Shown here: piece after piece, positions 41,819-49,250 of the stretch | How positions within the stretch are numbered: position 1 is the first letter of the stretch | Layout of the letters: each line of letters begins with the position of its first letter | Source of the DNA: Lachnospiraceae bacterium | GTDB lineage: Bacteria; Bacillota; Clostridia; Lachnospirales; Lachnospiraceae | Length of the DNA stretch: 49,250 bases | Reading direction: 5' to 3' | NCBI GenBank assembly: GCA_028689655.1 | Contig: JAQVCT010000018.1 | Coordinates: 1 to 49,250 of the forward strand | Position numbers and translations under genes: made by a program | The notes under the pieces: model-generated | Told to the model about the DNA's origin: nothing | The model's input: the letters and a program-made list of their open reading frames with translations, nothing else | Database searches by the model: none

Positions 41819-42364
41819 ATGAATCCAGAAATAGTAATAGAAATAGAAAAGGAAATGAATCCAGAAATCAAAAAAGAAGTGGAAATGGAAAAAAAGAAAG
41901 AGATAAAGAAAGAGATAAAGAAAGAGATAAAGGAAGAGATAAAGGAAGAGATAAAGACAGAAATAAAGACAGAAATAAAGACAGGGACGAACGCAGGAAA
42001 TAAAACAATCCAGATGGCGTGTATCACCTGCCCCATGAGCTGCCATCTCACAGTAACACTGGATGCCGAGGGTGCGGTGTGCAGCGTGTCCGGCAACACC
42101 TGTAAAAGGGGAGAAAATTATGCCCGAAATGAACTGACCCATCCCATGCGTATGCTCACCAGCACCGTAAAGATAGAGAATGGAATGTATAGGAGACTGC
42201 CGGTCATCCTCTCTGAACAGATACCAAAGGAACGACTCTTCGATGTGATGAGAGAAATCAGCCATGTTTCTGTATGTGCACCGATACAAATTAATGATAT
42301 AATAATAGAAAATGTGTGTGGGCTGGGCGTAAACGTCATAGCCAGCCGTTCGATGAGCCTTTGA
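41819..42364 (+). CDS. DUF1667 protein with Lys/Glu repeat N-terminal extension
   Basis: About 181 residues from ATG 41819, though the start is uncertain: GGAGG lies 12 bases away, and an in-frame ATG at 41717 overlaps the preceding gene. The last 115 residues are a complete DUF1667 domain (ACITCPMSCHLTVTL, VSGNTCKRGENYARNELTHP), with Cys spaced as for a metal or Fe-S site. DUF1667 is regularly the third member of GlpA-like/GlpB-like clusters. The first 60 residues are made almost entirely of Lys, Glu and Ile from 12-bp tandem repeats. Such an extension is not part of the usual domain and may be variable in length between strains. Confidence 0.8.
   Translation: MNPEIVIEIEKEMNPEIKKEVEMEKKKEIKKEIKKEIKEEIKEEIKTEIKTEIKTGTNAGNKTIQMACITCPMSCHLTVTLDAEGAVCSVSGNTCKRGENYARNELTHPMRMLTSTVKIENGMYRRLPVILSEQIPKERLFDVMREISHVSVCAPIQINDIIIENVCGLGVNVIASRSMSL
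41903..41986 (+). repeat. 12-bp tandem repeat (seven units) inside the DUF1667 gene
   Basis: Seven units of the form ATAAAGAAAGAG / ATAAAGGAAGAG / ATAAAGACAGAA follow without break, encoding the tetrapeptide (I-K-K/E/T-E). The multiple of three keeps the frame open whatever the copy number. The preceding ATGAATCCAGAAAT also occurs twice (41819, 41855). Confidence 0.8.
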
Positions 42365-42367
42365 CGG

Positions 42368-42419
42368 CCTGCCGCTGAACGCAGTGAGGGGGCGTTACAC
42401 ACAGAGGAAGAACCTCATA
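42368..42419 (+). repeat. 52-bp intergenic repeat, first copy
   Basis: Starts CCTGCCGCTGAACGCAGTGA and ends AACCTCATA. It is identical over all 52 bases to 42456-42507. A perfect hairpin (ATATAAAAC-GAA-GTTTTATAT) follows it at 42418-42438. AGAACC near its end can pair with GGTTCT just before the second copy. Confidence 0.8.
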
Positions 42420-42455
42420 TAAAACGAAGTTTTATATTAAAAATGGTTCTGACGA

Positions 42456-42507
42456 CCTGCCGCTGAACGCAGTGAGGGGGCGTTACACACAGAGGAAGAA
42501 CCTCATA
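42456..42507 (+). repeat. 52-bp intergenic repeat, second copy
   Basis: Perfect copy of 42368-42419 at an 88-bp offset, ending 37 bases before the glpP start. Inside, CCGCTG and CAGTG with AACG between can form a small stem. Confidence 0.8.
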
Positions 42508-42544
42508 GAAAACCAGGTTTGCATAGAATAAGAGGACGATAACG

Positions 42545-43090
42545 ATGCATCAGGCAGGACAAAAGGTAATACCGGCGATCTCTACCATGAAGGAGTTTGA
42601 AAAGTTTTTAGAGGGGAAAGAGACCTACGGGATTTTAATGAATTTTCATATTTCGCTGGTATGTGATGTGATCAAAAGAGCGCATGAAAAGCAGAAAAAA
42701 TTATTGCTGCATCTGGACTTGATCAAGGGTCTGTCCAGCGATGAGAGTGGATGCGAATATGCATGTCAGTATTTACAGGTGGACGGGATCATCTCCACCA
42801 AGGGAAAGGTCATAGAGACAGCCAGGCGGAATCATAGAATAGCAATTTTAAGGCTCTTTTTAATCGATAGTAAATCACTGGAAAAAGGGCTGGCACTCTG
42901 CCAGGCAGTGCATCCGGACTATATGGAGGTGCTTCCGGGAATCGCCTGCAGCATTATTCCCTACATTAAGGAGCACGTGGAGTGTCCGATTATGTGCGGT
43001 GGTTTGATCAAGACCCCACAACAGGTGGAAACATGCCTGGAAGCCGGGGCGTTTGCAGTGACAGCCACGGGACTTCACATACAAATATAA
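42545..43090 (+). CDS. glpP: GlpP-type glycerol operon antiterminator
   Basis: A 181-residue TIM-barrel-like protein. VIPAISTMKEFEKFL, LLLHLDLIKGLSSDESGCEY, VDGIISTKGKVIETARR and LFLIDSKSLEKG are the GlpP family blocks, and PIMCGGLIKTPQQVETCLEA forms the likely phosphate site. In Bacillus GlpP binds glycerol-3-phosphate and the leader mRNA to prevent early termination and protect the transcript. Here it lies inside the glycerol operon whose leader has a terminator at 38720, so the target is probably its own operon. AGAGGA precedes the ATG; the 180-bp gap before it is filled by two 52-bp repeats. Confidence 0.9.
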   Translation: MHQAGQKVIPAISTMKEFEKFLEGKETYGILMNFHISLVCDVIKRAHEKQKKLLLHLDLIKGLSSDESGCEYACQYLQVDGIISTKGKVIETARRNHRIAILRLFLIDSKSLEKGLALCQAVHPDYMEVLPGIACSIIPYIKEHVECPIMCGGLIKTPQQVETCLEAGAFAVTATGLHIQI

Positions 43091-43166
43091 GGATACAAAA
43101 AAGGATTAAATATAAAAATAAATATTGGAAGAGTTATAGAAATAAGCAATACGATAAAAATAGAAG

Positions 43167-43224
43167 TAGAAAAGGGAAACACAAATAGAAAAGGGAAAAC
43201 ACAAATAGAAAACGGAAACATAAA
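43167..43224 (+). repeat. A-rich minisatellite before glpK
   Basis: Three units of 19-20 bp of the form TAGAAAAGGGAAACACAAA are joined at 43167, 43186 and 43206, within a very A-rich spacer of 209 bases between glpP and glpK. No terminator-like hairpin was seen in the spacer. Confidence 0.65.
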
Positions 43225-43275
43225 CATAAACATAGATAAAAACAAAATATAGAAATCAAGAGAATACTAGCATAA

Positions 43276-44937
<1,662 letters not shown>

Positions 44938-44953
44938 GAGTTGACATACAGTC

Positions 44954-46714
44954 ATGAGAAAATTACTTGTATATTTAAAGGACTATAAGAAGGAGTGTGT
45001 TCTGGCACCTTTATTTAAGATGCTGGAAGCCTCCTTTGAATTAATCGTACCGTTGGTATGTGCATCCATCATAGATGTTGGCATCGCAAACAGTGATCAG
45101 CCATACATCTACAAGATGTGTCTTGTGTTGATCGGTCTCGCACTGGTGGGACTGGCATCCTCCATCACTGCCCAGTTCTTTGCAGCAAAGGCAGCCGTTG
45201 GATTTGCTACGCAGTTAAGACACGCCTTATTTGCCCACATCCAGCGGTTTTCTTTTACGGAGATAGACACGCTGGGCACTTCCACCATGATCACCCGTAT
45301 GACCAGTGATGTGAATCAGGCACAGACGGGGGTGAATATGGTATTGCGCCTGTTCCTGCGCTCCCCCTTCGTGGTATTCGGTGCCATGCTCATGGCATTT
45401 ACCATCGATGTGCGGTCCGCATTGATATTCGTGGTGGCGATCCTGCTGCTGTTCATGGTAGTGTTCAGCATTACGCTGGTGAATATCCCCATGATTAGAA
45501 AGGTACAGCAGAAGCTGGATCAGGTATTGAATCTTACCCGTGAGAATCTGCTGGGAGTCCGTGTGATCCGCGCTTTTTGCAAGGAAGAGGATGAAGTCAG
45601 GAGATTTGTAGCCAGAAATGAGGCATTGACCAAACAGCAGAAAAAGTCAGGGAGCATCTCGGCCCTGATGAATCCTGTGACCTATGTCATTATTAACATT
45701 GCTATTTTGCGGCTGATCTGGACAGGCACCCTCCAGGTGGAGGCGGGCATACTGACCCAGGGGCAGGTCATTGCCCTCTATAACTATATGTCACAGATTC
45801 TGGTGGAGCTCATCAAGCTTGCCAATCTCATCATTACCTTGAATAAAGCACTTGCCAGTGGCAATCGCATCGCAGATGTGTTTGAGATGTCCTCCTCCAT
45901 GACGTACCCGGAGGAACTTTCGCAGAAGTCTGTAGACATATTGTCAAAGGAGAATGGAACAGATACCGTCACCTTCCGCCATGTATCCCTGAATTATCAC
46001 AACGCCGAGGAGGAGGCACTGACCGACATCGATTTCTCTGCGAAAAAAGGAGAAATCATCGGAATCATCGGTGGAACCGGATCAGGGAAAAGCTCTCTGG
46101 TCAATATGATTCCCCGTTACTATGATGCCACCGGGGGAGAAGTATTACTTCATGGCATACCTGTGAGGGATTATCCGGAAAAAGAATTGACCAGAAGAAT
46201 CGGTATGGTATTACAGAAGGCCGTGTTATTCAAGGGAACTATCGCCAGCAATCTACAGCTCGGGCGCAGGGATGCCACGGAGGCTGAGATGTGGGATGCC
46301 ATTCGGGTGGCACAGGCGGAGGATATCGTCAAAGGGAAGGGCGGTTTGCGGGCAAAGATCGACCAGGGCGGTAAGAACCTGTCCGGCGGGCAGCGTCAGC
46401 GTATGACCATTGCCAGGGCATTGATCAAGAAACCGGAGATACTCATTCTGGATGACAGTGCCTCTGCACTGGATATGGCAACGGATGCCAGACTCCGCGC
46501 CGCCATTCGGGAGCTTCCGGATAAACCCACCGTATTTATTGTGTCACAGCGTACCTCTGCCATCAAAGATGCCGACCAGATCATCGTGCTGGATGACGGC
46601 AGGATGGTGGGCAGGGGAACCCATGACTCCTTACTGACGGATTGCGAAGTGTACCGGGAGATCTACGATTCCCAGTATCGCTCCAATACACCAAAGGAGG
46701 CGCAGCATGAATAA
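44954..46714 (+). CDS. ABC exporter half-transporter with degenerate ATP site
   Basis: A 586-residue protein with six hydrophobic segments in 1-310 (ABC transporter type 1 fold) and an ATPase. Walker A is GGTGSGKSS near 373, the signature is LSGGQRQR, and Walker B is ILILDDSASALD, in which Asp replaces the catalytic Glu. The switch residue region reads VSQRTSAI, with Gln in place of the usual His. That is the mark of the inactive-site partner in heterodimeric exporters such as LmrCD/BmrCD. The partner gene overlaps its end by eight bases. It lies 16 bases after glpK and may be cotranscribed. Confidence 0.9.
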   Translation: MRKLLVYLKDYKKECVLAPLFKMLEASFELIVPLVCASIIDVGIANSDQPYIYKMCLVLIGLALVGLASSITAQFFAAKAAVGFATQLRHALFAHIQRFSFTEIDTLGTSTMITRMTSDVNQAQTGVNMVLRLFLRSPFVVFGAMLMAFTIDVRSALIFVVAILLLFMVVFSITLVNIPMIRKVQQKLDQVLNLTRENLLGVRVIRAFCKEEDEVRRFVARNEALTKQQKKSGSISALMNPVTYVIINIAILRLIWTGTLQVEAGILTQGQVIALYNYMSQILVELIKLANLIITLNKALASGNRIADVFEMSSSMTYPEELSQKSVDILSKENGTDTVTFRHVSLNYHNAEEEALTDIDFSAKKGEIIGIIGGTGSGKSSLVNMIPRYYDATGGEVLLHGIPVRDYPEKELTRRIGMVLQKAVLFKGTIASNLQLGRRDATEAEMWDAIRVAQAEDIVKGKGGLRAKIDQGGKNLSGGQRQRMTIARALIKKPEILILDDSASALDMATDARLRAAIRELPDKPTVFIVSQRTSAIKDADQIIVLDDGRMVGRGTHDSLLTDCEVYREIYDSQYRSNTPKEAQHE

Positions 46715-48512
46715 GAAAATGAATACAGATATCCATAAAAATACGGATCATAAGAAACAATCCCAGAAAATCACAGAGAAGAATACATCCAATAGTAAAC
46801 TTCATACATTCCGGGAAGTCCTGCACTATGTGAGAAAATATCTGGGATGGATGATCGTATCCATCTTGCTGGCAGGCATTATCGTGGCACTCACATTGTA
46901 TATGCCCATCCTCATCGGTACTGCAATCGACTGTATTGTCTATGGCAGTATTGATTTCCCAAAGATTGAATCACTGCTCCTGCGGGGAATTGGCGTTATC
47001 ATCGCCACTTCCATCGCCCAGTGGATCATGAATGTCATCAATAATAAAGTCACCTATCATGTGGTGAGAGATATCCGTGACGAGGCATTTCATAAAATAG
47101 AAGTATTGCCATTGCATTATATTGATGGCCACTCATCGGGGGAGATCGTCAGCCGTGTCATTGCGGATGCAGAGCAGTTCGCCGACGGGCTGCTCATGGG
47201 ATTTACCCAGTTCTTTACCGGTGTGATCACCATACTGGGAACCTTATTATTTATGGTCTATTACAGCAGAGTCATCACACTTGTGGTGGTGTGCATCACG
47301 CCGTTGTCTCTTTTTGTGGCGAATTTCATTGCCAGGAAAACATTTTCCATGTTCAAGCTGCAGTCCGAGACCCGTGGGGAGCAGACCGCACTGGTGGACG
47401 AGATGATCGGAAATGAAAAAGTGGTGAAGGCCTATGGACATGAAAAAGACGCGCTGGATCAATTTGATGAGATCAACGAAAGGTTACAGAATTGTTCCTT
47501 ACAGGCGATTTTCTTTTCCTCCCTTACCAATCCTGCCACCAGGTTCGTGAACAGTATGGTATATGCAGGTGTGGCGGTGACAGGTGCTGTTTCTGTTATC
47601 ATGGGGCATATGTCCGTGGGCATGATGTCCTGTTTTCTGAATTATGCCAGTCAGTATACCAAGCCTTTCAATGAGATATCGGGCGTGGTGACAGAGCTAC
47701 AGAATGCCCTGGCATGTGCAGCCAGAATCTTTGAATTTATCCAGGAAGAACCCCAGACACCGGAGGCAGCAGATGCAGTGGTGTTGGAGCATGCGGAGGG
47801 AGCGGTCCACTGTGATGATATCTCCTTTTCCTACGTGCCGGATCGGAAACTGATTGAGCATTTTAATCTCAATGTAAAGCCGGGACAAAATATCGCTATC
47901 GTGGGGCCTACGGGATGTGGCAAGACCACCATTATCAATCTGCTCATGCGCTTTTATGATGTGGATCAGGGGACGATATCCGTGGATGGAACGGATATCC
48001 GTCACTTGACCAGGCAAAGCCTTCGTAAGAATTACGGGATGGTATTGCAGGATACCTGGCTTCGACAGGGAACCATCAGGGATAATATTACCATGGCCCG
48101 CCCGGATGCCACAGAATCTGAAATCATCCAGGCGGCAAAGGCGGCCCATTCTCATTCCTTCATCAAGAGACTTCCCAGAGGATATGATACCATCATCGGG
48201 GAGGAGGGCGGTATGCTCTCCCAGGGACAGAAGCAGTTATTGTGTATCACCCGTGTCATGCTGGCACTGCCACCCATGCTGATCCTGGATGAGGCCACTT
48301 CCTCCATCGACACCAGAACGGAGATGAAGATCCAGAGTGCCTTTGCCAAGCTTATGCAGGGACGCACCAGCTTCATCGTGGCGCACCGACTGTCCACCAT
48401 TCAAAATGCTGATGTGATCCTGGTCATGCGGGATGGCAATATCATCGAGCAGGGCAGTCATGAAGAACTTCTGGCACGAGATGGCTTCTATGCCAGGATG
48501 TATCACAGTTAA
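46707..48512 (+). CDS. ABC exporter half-transporter (catalytic partner)
   Basis: A 601-residue protein. A hydrophilic, Lys/Asn-rich head of about 35 residues precedes six membrane segments. Walker A is GPTGCGKTT near 400, the signature is LSQGQKQL, Walker B is MLILDEATSSID with the normal Glu, and the switch is VAHRLSTI with the normal His. With the previous gene's product it should form a heterodimeric multidrug or lipid exporter in which only one ATP site is fully active. Start codon and preceding stop overlap, so the two are made in step. A strong terminator follows. Confidence 0.92.
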   Translation: MNKKMNTDIHKNTDHKKQSQKITEKNTSNSKLHTFREVLHYVRKYLGWMIVSILLAGIIVALTLYMPILIGTAIDCIVYGSIDFPKIESLLLRGIGVIIATSIAQWIMNVINNKVTYHVVRDIRDEAFHKIEVLPLHYIDGHSSGEIVSRVIADAEQFADGLLMGFTQFFTGVITILGTLLFMVYYSRVITLVVVCITPLSLFVANFIARKTFSMFKLQSETRGEQTALVDEMIGNEKVVKAYGHEKDALDQFDEINERLQNCSLQAIFFSSLTNPATRFVNSMVYAGVAVTGAVSVIMGHMSVGMMSCFLNYASQYTKPFNEISGVVTELQNALACAARIFEFIQEEPQTPEAADAVVLEHAEGAVHCDDISFSYVPDRKLIEHFNLNVKPGQNIAIVGPTGCGKTTIINLLMRFYDVDQGTISVDGTDIRHLTRQSLRKNYGMVLQDTWLRQGTIRDNITMARPDATESEIIQAAKAAHSHSFIKRLPRGYDTIIGEEGGMLSQGQKQLLCITRVMLALPPMLILDEATSSIDTRTEMKIQSAFAKLMQGRTSFIVAHRLSTIQNADVILVMRDGNIIEQGSHEELLARDGFYARMYHS

Positions 48513-48526
48513 ATGAAAAGAAAATA

Positions 48527-48568
48527 GACAGGGACATTACCAAAATACTGGTAGTGTCCTTGTTTTTT
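48527..48568 (+). terminator. Rho-independent terminator after the ABC exporter
   Basis: GGACATTACCA (48532-48542) pairs with TGGTAGTGTCC (48549-48559) apart from one A-G mismatch, with ACA/TGT extending the base. TTGTTTTTT follows. Confidence 0.8.
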
Positions 48569-48671
48569 GGGCTAAGGAAGCACCTGATGGTGCGTAGGTC
48601 TACAATCAAAGATTGCAGACAATATTTCAAAGGAAATTTCCTATGAAACCATCCTCCATACTGCTAAGCTT

Positions 48672-48727
48672 TAATACTTCCAAAGGAAGTATTATCCCGT
48701 AGGGATTATGCATCTATAGATGCATAA
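48672..48727 (-). repeat. Palindromic intergenic repeat, copy 2
   Basis: Three palindromes in series: TAATACTTCC-AAA-GGAAGTATTA (48672-48694), ATCCC-GTA-GGGAT (48694-48706), and a perfect 22-bp palindrome at 48706-48727 starting TTATGCATCTA. The reverse complement matches 41706-41771. It lies in the 518-bp gene-free stretch 48513-49030, together with further small hairpins (for example GCAC/GGTGC near 48581) and no visible frame. Confidence 0.6.
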
Positions 48728-48854
48728 CATCGAAGCAAAGTGTCAATAAAGTAGTGTTAACATAAGAGTGAAAGAGTAAAAAATAAATTATTCACGGCCA
48801 ACGTTTGTGATTTTACATTTGCAAGCAAGTAGAATCACTAGATGAAAATATAGG

Positions 48855-48904
48855 TTGACAAAAGCACATACTGTATATAATATTATATATACAGTATGTG
48901 CTTT
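48855..48904 (+). promoter_or_regulatory. Promoter within a 44-bp palindrome, GntR-type operator
   Basis: TTGACA (48855-48860) is followed by a palindrome at 48861-48904 with arms AAAGCACATACTGTATATA and TATATACAGTATGTGCTTT. The likely -10 box (TATAAT 48876 or TAATAT 48878) is inside it. The gene downstream encodes a GntR protein, so autorepression is likely. A 126-base leader with a TTTCGTG/CACGAAA hairpin near 48940 separates it from the ATG. Confidence 0.6.
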
Positions 48905-49030
48905 CTATAGAATGATGTAAGGGTAATAAATTCATGCTTTTTCGTGTGAGCACGAAACCCATGACCTTTTGACCCTGGTATCATGGAATAATAAAAGTAT
49001 AGAAAGCTTTAGAAAGGAATGGTTCATTTT

Positions 49031-49250
49031 ATGAAAATCATCATATCCAATCAATCAGAGCTTCCCATCTATGCGCAGATCAGGGAACAGATCAAAGAAC
49101 AGATACTCAATGGACAGATAGACGCAGGAACCATACTTCCCTCCATTCGAAAGCTTGCCAAAGAAACAGGTGTCAGCGTGATTACCACCACCAGAGCCTA
49201 CAACGATCTGGAGGAACAGGGATTTATCGCCTCCATGCAGGGGAGAGGCA
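49031..49250 (+). CDS. GntR-family regulator (YtrA-like), cut by window edge
   Basis: 73 residues are visible. LPIYAQIREQIKEQILNGQI, then LPSIRKLAKETGVSVITTTR and AYNDLEEQGFIASMQGRG, are the complete GntR winged helix. The form with Tyr-Ala-Gln-Ile near the start is that of the short YtrA subfamily, which usually controls an ABC transporter encoded next to it. The C-terminal part and the downstream genes are outside the window. AGAAAGGAA precedes the ATG. Confidence 0.88.
   Translation, partial: MKIIISNQSELPIYAQIREQIKEQILNGQIDAGTILPSIRKLAKETGVSVITTTRAYNDLEEQGFIASMQGRG

Noticed and set aside
42368..42507. Two 52-bp repeats taken as a CRISPR pair
   Set aside because: The 36-base spacer contains a perfect hairpin, the repeats are too long for the usual type, and no cas genes are near.

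Overview
The window reads as chromosome of an anaerobic clostridial Firmicute, most probably a Lachnospiraceae-type gut bacterium. The grounds are strong AGGAGG ribosome binding sites, several TTG/GTG starts, sigma-A promoters, a YesM/YesN two-component pair driving a sugar ABC transporter, flavodoxin and Fe-S-flavoprotein-like redox genes, a spore photoproduct lyase relative and an anaerobic-type glycerol-3-phosphate dehydrogenase cluster. No tRNA, rRNA or CRISPR array was seen.

Bases 1 to about 17,500 are AT-rich accessory DNA: small unknown genes, decayed fragments and defence-like genes. They include a DUF1413 protein overlapping an alkyltransferase-like DNA-repair protein, a membrane protein with an SH3-like tail, a PD-(D/E)XK-like protein with a zinc-ribbon partner, a large SF1 helicase with a C-terminal phospholipase D domain (architecture of the type II Mokosh antiphage system), a RhuM remnant, an SplB relative lacking the usual catalytic cysteine, a methyltransferase, a TetR-controlled flavodoxin/SDR operon, a tyrosine-integrase remnant, and an HTH plus RhuM-Doc fusion toxin-antitoxin-like pair. 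An XRE-TPR regulator and a divergent nitroreductase/HxlR pair follow.

Bases 17,594-26,194 form a carbohydrate locus: histidine kinase (YesM type), AraC-type response regulator (YesN type), lipoprotein binding protein, two permeases and a GH31 glycosidase, closed by a strong terminator. Bases 26,395-32,739 form a higher-GC magnesium block: two MgtA-type P-type ATPases with an OmpR-type DNA-binding protein lacking a receiver between them, and a 53-residue membrane protein after the second. Both ATPase genes are preceded by GCAAG direct repeats at an 11-bp period. A TetR-MATE operon, a HAD phosphatase, an amidohydrolase, and a WYL regulator with a GyrI-like protein follow.

Bases 38,661-44,937 are a glycerol catabolism operon: leader terminator, GlpA-like and GlpB-like flavoproteins, DUF1667 protein, the antiterminator GlpP and glycerol kinase. 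The terminator in the leader together with GlpP suggests control by antitermination. A heterodimeric ABC exporter and the start of a GntR regulator end the window. The DNA around the glycerol operon is rich in repeats: a 145-bp MITE-like insertion with 10-bp terminal inverted repeats and an 8-bp target duplication, a 52-bp perfect repeat with a diverged third copy, a palindromic element present at two sites, and two purine-rich minisatellites.
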